From Butyrivibrio sp. (GTDB lineage: Bacteria; Bacillota; Clostridia; Lachnospirales; Lachnospiraceae), in contig SVFV01000020.1 in assembly GCA_015056655.1 (NCBI GenBank), positions 1 to 61,790 on the forward strand: a DNA stretch of 61,790 bases, written 5' to 3'. Below are positions 44,303 to 54,719 of the stretch, piece after piece. How positions within the stretch are numbered: position 1 is the first letter of the stretch; the number at the start of each line of letters is the position of its first letter. The notes below the pieces were generated by a model that was given only the letters and a program-made list of their open reading frames with translations, searched no databases and was not told the DNA's origin. A program made the position numbers and the translations under genes.

Positions 44303-46120
44303 TTAGTTTCCTTCATCCAACTTAAGAACGCTAAGGAATGCCTGCTGAGGAATCTCTACGCTACCAATCTGGCGCATCTTTTTCTTACCTTCCTTCTGTT
44401 TTTCAAGAAGCTTTCTCTTACGGCTGATATCACCACCATAGCACTTTGCAAGCACGTCCTTACGCATAGCCTTAACAGTTTCTCTTGCGATAATCTTACC
44501 ACCAACTGCTGCCTGAATCGGGATCTCAAACAGGTGTCTCGGGATCTCACCCTTTAACTTCTCGCACATCTTACGTCCGCGCTCATAAGCTCCATCCTTA
44601 TGAACGATGAATGAAAGAGCATCTACCTGCTCGTGATTTATCAAAATATCAAGCTTAACAAGCTCTGAGCGCTCATAGCCCTTAATTTCATAATCAAAGG
44701 AAGCATAACCTCTTGATCTTGACTTAAGTGCATCAAAGAAATCATAGATAATCTCATTAAGCGGAAGCTCATACTTAAGCACAGCTCTTGTAGCCTCGAT
44801 ATATTCAGTACTTATGTATTTACCACGTCTCTCCTGACAAAGCTGCATGATTGAACCAACATAATCTGTTGTAACCATGATCTCACCATTAACGATAGGC
44901 TCTTCCATGTACTCAATCTCAGAAGGATCAGGAAGGTTTGCAGGGTTTGTCAGATCAAACACTGTTCCATCAGTCTTATAAACCTTATAAACAACGCCAG
45001 GCGCTGTGGTAACAAGGTCGAGATTGTACTCTCTTTCAAGTCTCTCCTGAATTACTTCAAGATGCAAAAGACCAAGGAAGCCTGCTCTGAATCCAAATCC
45101 CAAGGCCTGTGATGTCTCAGGCTCATAGAATAATGAAGCATCATTAAGCTGTAATTTCTCAAGTGCATCTCTAAGTTCAGGATACTTGGCAGTATCTGCA
45201 GGATAAAGTCCACAGTATACCATGGGCATAACCTTCTTATATCCAGGAAGTGCTTCTTCGCAGGGCTTATCAGCATCAGTTACAGTATCACCTACTCTTG
45301 CATCCTGAATGTTTTTAATAGATGCTGTGAAATATCCAACGCTTCCTGCGCTGAGTTCGTCACAAGGGATGAACTGTCCAGGTCCGAAGTAACCAACCTC
45401 AACTACTTCCCATGAAGCACCTGAAGCCATACATTTAGCTGTCATGCCCTTTTTAAGTACGCCATCTCTTACTCTTACAAAGACAATAACACCTCTATAG
45501 GAATCGTATACTGAATCAAAAATAAGAGCCTTTAAAGGAGCAGTTGAATCACCTTTAGGAGCAGGAATCTTGGTTACTACATTCTCAAGTACATCCTCGA
45601 TACCAGTTCCAAGCTTTGCAGAAACAAGCGGAGCGTCATGAGCTTCGATACCGATTACATCCTCAATCTCCTCTTTTACTTCATCCGGTCTTGCACTTGG
45701 CAGATCTATTTTATTTATAACAGGAAAAACATCCAGGTCGTGATCAAGAGCAAGGTACACATTAGCAAGTGTCTGCGCTTCAACACCCTGAGTTGCATCA
45801 ACTACAAGGATAGCTCCATCACACGCAGCAAGGCTTCGTGATACCTCATATCCAAAGTCAACGTGACCAGGAGTATCGATCATGTTAAAAACATACTCCT
45901 CGCCATCCTTTGCCTTATAGACCATACGAACAGCCTGGGATTTGATAGTGATTCCTCTCTCCCTCTCTATGTCCATGTTGTCCAGAACCTGGTTCTGCAT
46001 CTCTCTGCTTGTGAGAACTCCGGTTGTCTCGATCATTCTGTCAGCCAGTGTAGACTTACCATGATCGATATGGGCAACTATGCAAAAATTCCTTATTTTA
46101 CTCTGATCAAATTCAGCCAT
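44303..46120 (-). CDS. lepA: Translation elongation factor 4 (LepA)
   Basis: A 605-residue GTPase of normal LepA length. GTP-binding motifs: '[14 protein letters not shown]', '[12 protein letters not shown]' and 'NKIDLP'. The C-terminal LepA-specific domain has '[17 protein letters not shown]' and '[19 protein letters not shown]', complete to the end. It acts on the ribosome, promoting back-translocation and assembly of initiation complexes under stress. Upstream is a possible extended -10 (TGTTATCAT) on the minus strand. Confidence 0.97.
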   Translation of the reverse strand: MAEFDQSKIRNFCIVAHIDHGKSTLADRMIETTGVLTSREMQNQVLDNMDIERERGITIKSQAVRMVYKAKDGEEYVFNMIDTPGHVDFGYEVSRSLAACDGAILVVDATQGVEAQTLANVYLALDHDLDVFPVINKIDLPSARPDEVKEEIEDVIGIEAHDAPLVSAKLGTGIEDVLENVVTKIPAPKGDSTAPLKALIFDSVYDSYRGVIVFVRVRDGVLKKGMTAKCMASGASWEVVEVGYFGPGQFIPCDELSAGSVGYFTASIKNIQDARVGDTVTDADKPCEEALPGYKKVMPMVYCGLYPADTAKYPELRDALEKLQLNDASLFYEPETSQALGFGFRAGFLGLLHLEVIQERLEREYNLDLVTTAPGVVYKVYKTDGTVFDLTNPANLPDPSEIEYMEEPIVNGEIMVTTDYVGSIMQLCQERRGKYISTEYIEATRAVLKYELPLNEIIYDFFDALKSRSRGYASFDYEIKGYERSELVKLDILINHEQVDALSFIVHKDGAYERGRKMCEKLKGEIPRHLFEIPIQAAVGGKIIARETVKAMRKDVLAKCYGGDISRKRKLLEKQKEGKKKMRQIGSVEIPQQAFLSVLKLDEGN

Positions 46121-46244
46121 ACTTCTTTTAAAACCATCCTAAAAAAATTTCCGAACGCTCTTTATGCGCACTTTAAAACATGATAACATATTCACGCTTA
46201 TAAAGTACAGAAATACTATATACATATACTCGAAAGGCTTTTCA

Positions 46245-47178
46245 TTGAAAAAACTAATCATTAAACTCACAAGTCACGACAAAAAGAAAATAATAAGTGC
46301 TCTTCTTCTCCTTTTGGCAGCTGTAGTCTGGGGAGCTGCTTTCGTTGCCCAGTCAATAGCAGGCGAGAGTGTAGGCACTTTTACCTTTAATGGAATCCGC
46401 TATTTGATCGGAGGAGTTTGTCTTCTTCCCATGCTTTATGCACAGGGAAGCATAAGGCCAAACATTGAGCCATCCAAAATTCTCGGCGGAGTTATCTGCG
46501 GAATGGCATTATTTCTCGCATCAACCTGTCAGCAGGGTGGAATAGCTGCAGGCGCTGGCGCTGGAGAAGCAGGCTTTATCACAGCTTTTTACATCATTCT
46601 CGTTCCAGTACTTGGTATATTTTTAGGTAAAAAAACGACAAGCCTGATATGGCTTGCCGTCTTTGTAGCCCTGACCGGACTATATTTTTTTATGCTTCCC
46701 AAGCTTTGATGCATTATCAACTTCAGGAATATCTATTTTATCCTTTGCAGATATTTTGCTTCTTTGCTGCGCATTCCTATTTTCTGTGCAGATACTTGGT
46801 ATCGATCACTACGCACCAATCATGAGCCCTGTTGCTCTTTCATGTGTACAGTTCTTTGTAGCTTCCATAGCTTCATTTGTCTGCGGTTTCTTTTTTGAAT
46901 TCCTGCCAGATCCTGCTGCATGGGCTTCTTCCCTTAGCACCTTAAACGCATGGATACCGATTCTTTATACAGGAATCTTTTCAAGTGCTGTAGGCTATAC
47001 ACTTCAGGCAGTTGGACAAAGAAACTTAAATCCAACAGTCGCATCTCTTATCATGAGTATGGAATCTGTTTTCTCCACACTGTTTGGCTGGCTTATTCTT
47101 CACCAGGTTCTTACAGGAAGAGAAGCCTTAGGCTGCGTCCTTGTTTTCGCTGCCATCATCTTCGCTCAAATTCTGTGA
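46245..47178 (+). pseudogene. EamA/DMT-family transporter, frameshifted
   Basis: Ten-helix drug/metabolite transporter split into two frames. The first part (to 46709) has 'VVWGAAFVAQSIAGESVGTF' and helices 1-5; the second (in the +1 frame from about 46690) continues 'CAFLFSVQILGIDHY' through 'IFSSAVGYTLQAVGQRNLNP' to the normal C-terminus. The break lies in a run of seven T at 46685-46691; six T would restore GLYFLCFPSFD, the expected family sequence. TTG at 46245, after GAAAGG, is the best start. The 3' end overlaps the convergent DUF3089 gene by about 50 bases. It is either a recent pseudogene, slippage-expressed, or a base-call error. Confidence 0.85.
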
Positions 47179-48204
47179 GCTCTGAAGGAATGCATCCGTC
47201 CTGTCCTTGATATTTTCTTGAAGATTAACAAAGAACAAGAAATTATCATACAGATGGAGTGCTCCATCAGGGAATATTGAAAGCACCGGCGGATACTGAT
47301 TTGTATCGATGTCTGTCACAATAAGTGTTCCCCTCTCTGGATCAAGATAAGCTCCATAGGCTCCTTTAACACAAGAGGTTATTGCACCTGCTCCATCCTG
47401 AGTTACACTACCTTTATTAAGTGACTTATCAGCCTTGGTACTGTCTGTTTTCCAGTTGAGAGGATTGATTGCAATAGCTTTTACCCCAGAAGGAGTGATG
47501 AAGCAATCAGTTACATTACCATCCTCACAGTCATAGGTAATAACTACTCCTGTATCAAGTTCGCCTGTTGCAGGCTTAATCTGAGGATACTTATCTACCA
47601 TATCCTGTGTGAGTGTCCAGCCTATAGCATAGACAGCCACCAGGTTCTTTCTAAGCTCTACTGCTCTCGCAGATTCTCCGCCATAATACTCCTCAAGGAT
47701 TCTATAGCACATATCTGCCCCCTGTGAGAATCCAGCAAGGATAATAGGTCTTCCATTATTCTTGTGCTCAAGATAATACTTGAAGGCTGCGGATACATCG
47801 ACATACGCGTTCTGAAGAATCGCTTCTCTTGTAGCTATATCATAGGAATATGCATTAAGCGAAGCCTGCCTGTAGTACGGCGCATATAGCTTTGCAGTGT
47901 ACGCATAAAGTGCCTGCTGATGGTTCATTGCACTTCTAAATGCCTGCTTGTACCCTTCAGTCATTTCGGAATTTATCGTTCCCTTAGTATCAACTGAAGG
48001 AGCTACCATAAAAACGTCAACCGCCTTGTCATCACCAACTCCATCAAAAAGCCAGTTAGCTGAATCTTCGTAGTGAAGAGGACTGGTAAAAGGAAGAACT
48101 CTAACACTATCTGCTGCCTTCACACCAGTCGGAGCAGCAACTAACGTAGATATTCCAAACACAAACGCAGAACAAATAGAGATTATTTTCTTTGATATTT
48201 TCAT
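47128..48204 (-). CDS. Secreted DUF3089 alpha/beta-hydrolase
   Basis: A 358-residue exported protein; signal peptide cleaved near 'GVKA-ADS' (residue 30). The fold is alpha/beta hydrolase: 'VDVFMVAPSVD' on an early strand and nucleophile elbow 'ILAGFSQGADM' with Ser160. 'NWLFDG', 'AYTAKLYAPYYRQAS' and 'YYLEHKNNGRPIILAG' are the pattern of DUF3089 proteins, whose substrates are unknown but probably esters. The stop lies inside the 3' end of the convergent EamA pseudogene. Confidence 0.88.
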   Translation of the reverse strand: MKISKKIISICSAFVFGISTLVAAPTGVKAADSVRVLPFTSPLHYEDSANWLFDGVGDDKAVDVFMVAPSVDTKGTINSEMTEGYKQAFRSAMNHQQALYAYTAKLYAPYYRQASLNAYSYDIATREAILQNAYVDVSAAFKYYLEHKNNGRPIILAGFSQGADMCYRILEEYYGGESARAVELRKNLVAVYAIGWTLTQDMVDKYPQIKPATGELDTGVVITYDCEDGNVTDCFITPSGVKAIAINPLNWKTDSTKADKSLNKGSVTQDGAGAITSCVKGAYGAYLDPERGTLIVTDIDTNQYPPVLSIFPDGALHLYDNFLFFVNLQENIKDRTDAFLQSSQNLSEDDGSENKDAA

Positions 48205-48296
48205 GAATCCACTCCCTCCTTAGGATGTCACAGTTTTCGCCTTTTAATTATAAATTCCAACTATAAACATCCCATAAAGAGTAGCTTAAAAATATA

Positions 48297-48764
48297 TCAA
48301 AACTGCAGATTTCTAAAATCTATTACCTTTTCTAATTCTTTTACAAAAAGCTCAAGGCCTTCCTTGTCTTCGTCTGAAAATCTATTAAGAGAAGGGCTGT
48401 CAATATCAAGAACTCCAGCCACTTTTCCGTTTACATGAATGGGCACAACGATCTCCGAATTAGATGCACTGTCACAGGCAATATGTCCAGGAAATTCGTG
48501 AACATTTGCTACAAGCTGAGTCTCATCCTTTTGAGCAGCTGTACCGCAAACACCTTTTCCGAGAGCGATTCTTATGCAGGCAACCTTTCCCTGAAAGGGA
48601 CCAAGTACAAGTGAGTCCTTGTCCATTAAATAAAAACCTGCCCAGTTTAAATCCTCCATATTCTCATATAAAAGTGCTGAAGCATTAGATAAAACCGGAA
48701 TGAAGAAGGGCTCATCCTCTGCAAGTGATGTTATCTGTTTTGAAAGCATTCTGTAATCTGTCAT
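48297..48764 (-). CDS. Free methionine-R-sulfoxide reductase (GAF domain)
   Basis: A 155-residue single GAF-domain enzyme that reduces free L-methionine-R-sulfoxide. The three conserved cysteines are Cys63, Cys73 and Cys97 ('VACIRI', 'GVCGTA', 'HIACDSAS'), with the same spacing (10 and 24) as in the E. coli enzyme (Cys84, 94, 118). 'NWAGFYLMD' and 'GVLDIDSP' are further family residues. It protects an anaerobe against oxidative damage. Single gene with its own ribosome site AAAGGATG. Confidence 0.9.
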   Translation of the reverse strand: MTDYRMLSKQITSLAEDEPFFIPVLSNASALLYENMEDLNWAGFYLMDKDSLVLGPFQGKVACIRIALGKGVCGTAAQKDETQLVANVHEFPGHIACDSASNSEIVVPIHVNGKVAGVLDIDSPSLNRFSDEDKEGLELFVKELEKVIDFRNLQF

Positions 48765-48802
48765 GATGTCATCCTTTTCTAATTTTTTTGATATAACTAA
48801 TT

Positions 48803-48840
48803 AGAGCCCCAAAGTTGACAATTGTCAACCTTGAGGCTCT
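48803..48840. terminator. Long hairpin between two minus-strand genes
   Basis: AGAGCC, CAA and GTTGAC pair with GTCAAC, TTG and GGCTCT around a central AATT, giving an almost continuous 16-bp stem. It lies 12 bases after the stop of the beta-helix gene and before the reductase gene. Confidence 0.7.
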
Positions 48841-48852
48841 GCTTTCATTCTC

Positions 48853-50244
48853 TTATTTTGTCTTTTTCTTACTTGTATCTACGTTGTTCTTATCTACGTG
48901 TCCAGGAGCATACCAGAAGGAGATACCTCTTACAGCTGCTCCGCTTGTCTTATTTCCTGTAACAACAGTATTCTTAGTATAATCAACGATAATACAGTAT
49001 GTGCTCTTACCCTTAACAGTGTTGTTCTTTACAGTGAATTTATTCAGATAATAAATTCCCTTCTTAACACCATTTGTCTTCTTATCAAGAGTAAAGCCGC
49101 CGACTCTGATTGCACTGTTAAATGTCTTATTTCCAGACTTTCTAATAACAAAAGTATTGTTCTCGATAGTTGAGTTGCAGTTGTATGCAGAATAGGTCTT
49201 TGAATTCTTGATACTTGTTGCAGGCTGCTTGAAATCAATACCAAATCCAACCTTATTGAAGGTACAGTTTTTAATCTTTGAATTGATCCATCCAGCACAC
49301 TCTACTGCTGTATCTTCGATGTTAACAAACTTACATTTATCAATGACAATCTTCTCATAGTATTTCTTGTTAATATAGTGATGTGATCCAAGACCTCTGT
49401 ACAGATCCTTAAATGTGCAATTGTAAATTGTAACATTCTTACATGTCAGATAATCTGCAGGGCCATACTTTTCAAAGTCAGCATCATTTGATGTCATATC
49501 AAATGAAAGAGCTTCATAACCACTCTTCTTTGACTTTACGTTGTAATTAGGCTTCTGGAAAGTACAGTTTGTTATGCTTGCGTTATTTAATGCAGCGAAT
49601 TCAGCAGCATGCTTACCAAAGCTTACAAAGTTAAGTCTATCAAGTGTAAGATTCTCTACTCTTGCAAATCTGCAAAGACCTGCATCAGCTTTTCCACCAT
49701 CGATAGTTCCGTTATGGATCTTAATATTGGTGTATGCATATCCTTTTGCATCAACATCAGGATTACCAACAACTATAAGATTTTCAGTTCTTGATCTTTT
49801 AAGTGTTGCACCACCAAGGTCAAGCTCTTTATTAGAGTAGATCATAAGTCTTCTGCCTGAAGGATCTGCGATCACAGGGTAGTCAGCCTTGTTAATTGTG
49901 ATCTTCTTTGCAGCAGATGCATCAGAAAGAGCCCAACGAAGAGCACAGAATGGTCCCTTTATGCTTGTAGTTGCAATATGCTCATCATATTTTGCTACGA
50001 AAGCTGCGTCTATAACTATCTCTTCCTGCTTAGCCAATGCTTCATACTCAGCATCGCTATATTCATAGTCATATTCATCACCATTTTCATCAGTATACTG
50101 AACAGGAACAGGATTTACATCCTCAGCCTGTACTGTAAGCTGTGAATTCACTCCAGGAACTGCTCCCATAAAAAGAGCACCACAAAGTGTAACTCCAAGC
50201 ATGGATGCAAACAATGAATTAAACTTGTTACCGAATTTGTTCAT
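48853..50244 (-). CDS. Secreted right-handed beta-helix protein
   Basis: A 463-residue exported protein. The ATG at 50244 with GGAGG upstream is chosen; a signal peptide ends near residue 40 ('LTVQA-ED'). After an acidic linker, residues about 130-440 are a right-handed parallel beta-helix with repeated strands such as 'NASITNCTFQ', 'NVTIYNCTFKDL', 'KIVIDKCKFVNI' and 'NSKIKNCTFNKV'. This fold is shared by pectate lyases and other polysaccharide-active proteins, which fits the pectin-oriented genes nearby, but no catalytic motif of a known lyase family was recognised. Confidence 0.82.
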   Translation of the reverse strand: MNKFGNKFNSLFASMLGVTLCGALFMGAVPGVNSQLTVQAEDVNPVPVQYTDENGDEYDYEYSDAEYEALAKQEEIVIDAAFVAKYDEHIATTSIKGPFCALRWALSDASAAKKITINKADYPVIADPSGRRLMIYSNKELDLGGATLKRSRTENLIVVGNPDVDAKGYAYTNIKIHNGTIDGGKADAGLCRFARVENLTLDRLNFVSFGKHAAEFAALNNASITNCTFQKPNYNVKSKKSGYEALSFDMTSNDADFEKYGPADYLTCKNVTIYNCTFKDLYRGLGSHHYINKKYYEKIVIDKCKFVNIEDTAVECAGWINSKIKNCTFNKVGFGIDFKQPATSIKNSKTYSAYNCNSTIENNTFVIRKSGNKTFNSAIRVGGFTLDKKTNGVKKGIYYLNKFTVKNNTVKGKSTYCIIVDYTKNTVVTGNKTSGAAVRGISFWYAPGHVDKNNVDTSKKKTK

Positions 50245-50375
50245 GAAAGAACCTCCATAATAATTGAACACTTTAAACACTTCACAATCACAAAAAGTGA
50301 TATGTTTTACAATTTGCATGTCAATTATAACACAGAAGTCAAGTCTAACTTATAAATCTTTCATAAACTGCATTT

Positions 50376-51047
50376 TTATGCCTCTGAAAGCTGTCCATCA
50401 ATGATATGAACAATCCTTGATGCATTCTTTGCAACGTTGAGATCATGGGTGATCATAACTATGGTATGCCCCATCTCATTTAATTCTTTAAAAAGTTTTA
50501 AAACATCCTGTCCACTAGATCTGTCCAGCGCTCCTGTAGGTTCATCCGCAAGAAGAATAGCAGGTTCGCCAACCAGAGCTCTCGCTATTGATACGCGCTG
50601 TTTTTGTCCACCTGACAATTCACTTGGTTTATGGCGGAGTCTGTGATCAAGGCCCAAAAGCTTAATTGTATCAAGGCACTTATCTTCCGCCTCCTGGGTA
50701 GTCATACCTCTCACAATAAGGGGCATTATAATATTCTGCATGATGTTGTATGTAGGAATCAGCTGATAGTTCTGGAAAATAAATCCTATCTCCTTATTTC
50801 TGATACTTCCAAGGTCCTGTTCCTCCATATTGTGAATAGCCTGTCCATCCAGATAGTACTCACCAGTATCTGTAACATCCATGCATCCTATGATGTTCAT
50901 AAGAGTTGTTTTTCCTGAACCTGATGGTCCAAGGATAGCCACAAACTCTCCCTCTTCCACATTGAAGTTAATATTTTTTAGTACCTGAACTTTATCCTCT
51001 CCAAGGTCAAACCCTTTGCAGATATTGACCATTTTAATCATGCTCAT
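50376..51047 (-). CDS. MacB-type ABC transporter ATP-binding protein
   Basis: A 223-residue ATPase: Walker A 'GPSGSGKTTLMNIIGC', Q-loop 'FIFQNYQLIP', signature 'LSGGQKQRVSIARAL', Walker B 'ILLADEPTGALD' and switch His in 'MITHD'. It is of the MacB/LolD/FtsE class, which drives mechanotransmission rather than transport through the membrane. It is the last gene of a six-gene operon with the permease and three membrane-fusion proteins. Confidence 0.95.
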   Translation of the reverse strand: MSMIKMVNICKGFDLGEDKVQVLKNINFNVEEGEFVAILGPSGSGKTTLMNIIGCMDVTDTGEYYLDGQAIHNMEEQDLGSIRNKEIGFIFQNYQLIPTYNIMQNIIMPLIVRGMTTQEAEDKCLDTIKLLGLDHRLRHKPSELSGGQKQRVSIARALVGEPAILLADEPTGALDRSSGQDVLKLFKELNEMGHTIVMITHDLNVAKNASRIVHIIDGQLSEA

Positions 51048-51056
51048 TGTTATTCC

Positions 51057-51650
51057 TCACTCCACTATCCAGACTTTGTCTATAATATCTGTCCCTTTTT
51101 CAAGTGCTATAGCCAGAACATTTCCGCAAGAAATTGATGTAAAGGTCGCCTTTGTTCCAAGCTTGGTTATAACCTCAGTCCCCACCGGAATCTGCAACTG
51201 GGTTGTCTCTCCTGTACCAGTATAAGAAGATGTACTCATACTACCTTTCCCCGGCGATTTTTCTGAGTTTTCTACAACCCTCTCAATAGTAATGTTATTT
51301 CCTGCAACTGATGAAACTTCACCATAAACAAGCTCCTGAGCCTCAGTTATAGCTATTTCATTTGCATTTTCCTGACTGGATTTTTTATCCCTATATACTT
51401 TAATTACGGTAAGCACTGCTACTGTCAGTACCATCACAACAATCAGACCAGTTATTATCCGTTTTCTTTTTTCCTTTTTCCTTGCATCCTGAAGTTCTTT
51501 ATAGGCTCTTGCTCTCTCCTGAATTTTCCTGTCCTCAGCAAGTTCCTTTGCAAGCTCAGGATCATCTTCGAAAATCCTGTCCGATGCTACTTCCCCAAGA
51601 GCCTTATCCTCTGTGATGTTGGTATTTTCCCAATCTGTCTTTTTTCCCAT
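51057..51650 (-). CDS. Single-span membrane protein of the MacB-type operon
   Basis: A 197-residue protein: charged cytoplasmic N-terminus with helical 'ELAEDRKIQERARAYKELQ' (1-62), one transmembrane helix ('IITGLIVVMVLTVAVLTVIK', about 63-85), and an extracellular ~110-residue beta domain ('VYGEVSSVAGNNITIERVV', 'IPVGTEVITKLG', 'CGNVLAIALEKG'). The outer domain resembles small barrel modules of adaptor proteins. I recognise no named family. Position between permease and ATPase (9 and 28 bases) indicates a dedicated pump component. Confidence 0.75.
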   Translation of the reverse strand: MGKKTDWENTNITEDKALGEVASDRIFEDDPELAKELAEDRKIQERARAYKELQDARKKEKRKRIITGLIVVMVLTVAVLTVIKVYRDKKSSQENANEIAITEAQELVYGEVSSVAGNNITIERVVENSEKSPGKGSMSTSSYTGTGETTQLQIPVGTEVITKLGTKATFTSISCGNVLAIALEKGTDIIDKVWIVE

Positions 51651-51678
51651 CTGCTATTCCTTCACACGTCTTTTGATA

Positions 51679-52980
51679 TTATTCCTGATTAAGAGCCACA
51701 ACAGGTACTAAGGTTGATGCCTTGTAAGCCGGATAGAATCCGAATACTGTTCCAGTAAATACTCCAAACAAAAGTGAAAGCACCGCGCCTCCAACCGAAA
51801 GTGATACTGTCATATCAAAGCTTTCTATTATTGGTGTAATTCCCACAGCGCATATAACTCCAACAATCGATCCAAAAAGAGATATTGTACTTGCTTCAAG
51901 CAAGAACTCAAGCAAAATGTCTTTCTGGCTGCATCCAATAGCCTTTAGAATACCAATCTCGTTTGTTCTTTCTTTTACTGATACAAAAAGTACATTCATG
52001 ATTCCTATACCACCTACAACAAAGACAATTGCTGCCATGGCATAAAGTAAAAGCGTCAATGTTCTGTTCGACTGATTAGCTGCTTCCATCTTGGAGCCTG
52101 CATCTGAAATAGTAAATGTTGCATTAGGATAGTTTTCAGAAAGCACAGTCTCAATATTTCCTTTTATTGTATCCACCTGATTAGTATCATCTGCAATTAC
52201 AGTAATAGTCGGACTTATATCACTTCCTGTAAGATACTTTATTCCTGTCTCATAGGGAACAAATATCGCTGTATCGGGACTTATTCCTGACGCCACTGTA
52301 CCAACCTCAGATATAATGCCTTTTATGGTATAAGATCTGTCATCTATATAAATTGTTTCGTCGTAAGCATCATAAGCACTTCCAAAAACCTCTTTCGCCA
52401 CATTGTAGCCAAGAACACAGTACTTGTTTTTGTATGTATCATCATCCTCTTCAATAAAGGTTCCTATTGCCATCTCCAGATTAGACATGTCCAGATAGTT
52501 GTACTTAACTCCTGCTACTGTGTAGGTTGTGGATTCGTCCAGATTTCCTCCATCAACAGTTGATGACGTTGTATAAGACATGGTTCCAGAAGTAAGCCCT
52601 GGTACAAAAGTGAGAATTTCATCCATATCATCTATGCTAAGAGTTACTGTATTTTTACTTTGGTTTCTGCTGCCAAATCCGCCTGGGCCGCCTCCAGGTC
52701 CGCCCATCCCACCAGATGGTCCACCCCTGAAGCCTCCAAAGCCTCCGAAACCACCAAAGCCTTCCTGGCTAGAACCAGAAGAATCATAGCTAATATCTAT
52801 TGCACCCGCATTCAGGTTTTTAAACTGCTCAGCCACATCCTCTTTTCCACCGGTTCCAATGGCTATAACAAGCATGATGGTAGCCGCTCCCACAACTATA
52901 CCGAAGCTCGTAAGAATAACTTTGGATTTATTCTGTGATAGGTTAAGCCACACAAGTCTGAATATTTCAGATAATCTCAT
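51679..52980 (-). CDS. MacB/FtsX-type ABC permease with Gly/Phe-rich insert
   Basis: A 433-residue permease with the four-helix MacB topology: helix 1 (about 20-42), a large extracellular domain, then 'LLLYAMAAIVFVVGGIGIMN' (helix 2) and two C-terminal helices; 'KERTNEIGILKAIGCSQKDI' is the family's ATPase-contact region. Residues 68-107 form a low-complexity insert of Gly, Phe and Pro ('GFGGFGGFRGGPSGG') just after the first strand of the outer domain. It follows the third fusion protein by 23 bases. Confidence 0.92.
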   Translation of the reverse strand: MRLSEIFRLVWLNLSQNKSKVILTSFGIVVGAATIMLVIAIGTGGKEDVAEQFKNLNAGAIDISYDSSGSSQEGFGGFGGFGGFRGGPSGGMGGPGGGPGGFGSRNQSKNTVTLSIDDMDEILTFVPGLTSGTMSYTTSSTVDGGNLDESTTYTVAGVKYNYLDMSNLEMAIGTFIEEDDDTYKNKYCVLGYNVAKEVFGSAYDAYDETIYIDDRSYTIKGIISEVGTVASGISPDTAIFVPYETGIKYLTGSDISPTITVIADDTNQVDTIKGNIETVLSENYPNATFTISDAGSKMEAANQSNRTLTLLLYAMAAIVFVVGGIGIMNVLFVSVKERTNEIGILKAIGCSQKDILLEFLLEASTISLFGSIVGVICAVGITPIIESFDMTVSLSVGGAVLSLLFGVFTGTVFGFYPAYKASTLVPVVALNQE

Positions 52981-53003
52981 TTTCCCTGCTCCCTTTATCC
53001 TTT

Positions 53004-54689
53004 TTAATTTACAGAGCTTTCAATAATCACTATGTCGCCCTCTGATATTCCTGATTTCACTTCAACATTTGTTCCATCAGAAAAGCCAGTAACAACTTCT
53101 ACTGTCTTTACTTTTCCATTTGTATCTTTCACCTTAACAGTGGAAACTCCATCCTGCCTTGTTACCGCCCTATTCGGAATATAAATAACTTCTTTAGTGT
53201 CAGCAGTTATAAATGTCACATTTGCTGTCATTCCAGTGTAAAGCTCAGACAAATCTCCCGTAAGTGTTACTGTTACCTCATAGGAAGTAATTCCAGTACT
53301 GCTGTCATAATTTGCATCTCCAATATCTGTCACAGTTGCTTCAAATACTGTATCCGGGAACGCGTCTATGTTAACTATAGCCTCTGCTCCAAGCTGAGCT
53401 GATGCAATATCATCCTCCTCAACATCAACAGTTACTGTGACCTCATCATAATCATTTATAACAAGTATGTTACTGTCAGAATAAAGCTCATCTCCTGCGC
53501 TTATATCAACCTCAGAGATAACTCCGTTATGACCAGAAATAATCTCATTATCAACAATATAAGTATCAAATTCTGCAAGCTTGTCATTTGCTTCATTAAG
53601 ATCATCCTCTGCCATTTCTACCATGAGCGAGCTCTGAAGCTTTGTTACGTCCAATATTTCCTGTGAATTATCATAATAAAGAGTATGAGTATCATAAGTC
53701 GCTTTAGCATCTATAACTCCAAGCTCATACGATTTCTTCGCCTCGCCCAATTCTATTGTAAGCTCAGTAATCTTTGTTTCCTGTTCAGTAATCTTATCCT
53801 GTAGTTCCTCTATCTCATCCTCGCAGGAATCAAGTAAATCCTGTGCTTCTTCCCTATAGTTCTCTGCATCAAGCCAGCCATAAAGCTGTGTTTCCCTATC
53901 GATGTTGCTGACACTGTACTCTGCATTTTTTACAAGCTCCTGTAGCTTTGGAAGCTGCTCCTGATCCTTGCTTAGTGTTTCCTGATACTCTGTCAGTGTT
54001 TCATTTGCTTCTTCAAGTGATTCTGCAGCATCATCAACTGCTGTCTGGAGTTTTTGCACAGATGCATCATATTCACTTTGCACATAGGTTCCATACATGG
54101 AATTTATGCTATAGTCATTATCCGCAGATAAATCTGTGGTAGACTTTTCAGCCACTGTCTGGTCATAAGTATTCTTTGCAGATGCTGCATCCTCCACAAG
54201 CTTCGATCTGATACTGGTTACACTGTCACTATCAAGTCTTGCAATTTTATCGCCCTCAGAAATCTGCTGCCCGACAGACACATAAACCTCTTCGACCTCA
54301 AGAACGCGTTCATCATCTGAATCGGAAGATGAATCCGATCCCTGGAACATCTTCATCATATCCATTCCACCTGCTCCGTCTCCGCCAAAAGAAGTATTGC
54401 CACCTGTATATTCGCTTATATCTATATCCAGTGTCTGTGTAGTTGTTCCAACATCAATGCTTCCGTCCACACTGACGCCAACTGTTAGTTCTCCAAACAC
54501 AGCAGCTTCTTCCCTATAGACTTTCTGCTTTGTCTTTGACACATTCTTTAGAACTACTGTAAGCACTATTACCCCAATCAGGCAGATTGCAACCATACTA
54601 TAAAGAATCGTCGCTATTTTCTTATTGTTCAAAGTCCATGATTTAATTCGTTTTATTGCATTTACAAATCTGTTATCCTTAGCTGACAT
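53004..54689 (-). CDS. Membrane-fusion (HlyD/MacA-type) protein 3
   Basis: A 561-residue adaptor: N-terminal membrane anchor (about 27-48), lipoyl/barrel parts, a long coiled-coil hairpin (about 195-365, rich in Glu, Gln and Lys) and C-terminal 'GMTANVTFITADTKEVIYIP' and 'VEVKSGISEGDIVIIE' beta domains. An insert at 92-127 is Gly/Met/Ser/Asp-rich ('GGDGAGGMDMMKMFQGSDS') before 'LEVEEVYVSVGQQISEGD'. AAAGAGG precedes the ATG. Confidence 0.9.
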   Translation of the reverse strand: MSAKDNRFVNAIKRIKSWTLNNKKIATILYSMVAICLIGVIVLTVVLKNVSKTKQKVYREEAAVFGELTVGVSVDGSIDVGTTTQTLDIDISEYTGGNTSFGGDGAGGMDMMKMFQGSDSSSDSDDERVLEVEEVYVSVGQQISEGDKIARLDSDSVTSIRSKLVEDAASAKNTYDQTVAEKSTTDLSADNDYSINSMYGTYVQSEYDASVQKLQTAVDDAAESLEEANETLTEYQETLSKDQEQLPKLQELVKNAEYSVSNIDRETQLYGWLDAENYREEAQDLLDSCEDEIEELQDKITEQETKITELTIELGEAKKSYELGVIDAKATYDTHTLYYDNSQEILDVTKLQSSLMVEMAEDDLNEANDKLAEFDTYIVDNEIISGHNGVISEVDISAGDELYSDSNILVINDYDEVTVTVDVEEDDIASAQLGAEAIVNIDAFPDTVFEATVTDIGDANYDSSTGITSYEVTVTLTGDLSELYTGMTANVTFITADTKEVIYIPNRAVTRQDGVSTVKVKDTNGKVKTVEVVTGFSDGTNVEVKSGISEGDIVIIESSVN

Positions 54690-54719
54690 ATTCGCCTCTT
54701 TATCATGTTTTATTTTTCT

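Noticed and set aside
49574..49840. Plus-strand ORF inside the beta-helix gene
   Set aside because: Shadow of the repetitive beta-helix coding sequence; no start signal.
52580..52789. Proline-rich plus-strand ORF
   Set aside because: It is the antisense of the Gly/Phe-rich insert in the MacB permease, has no ribosome site and no family.
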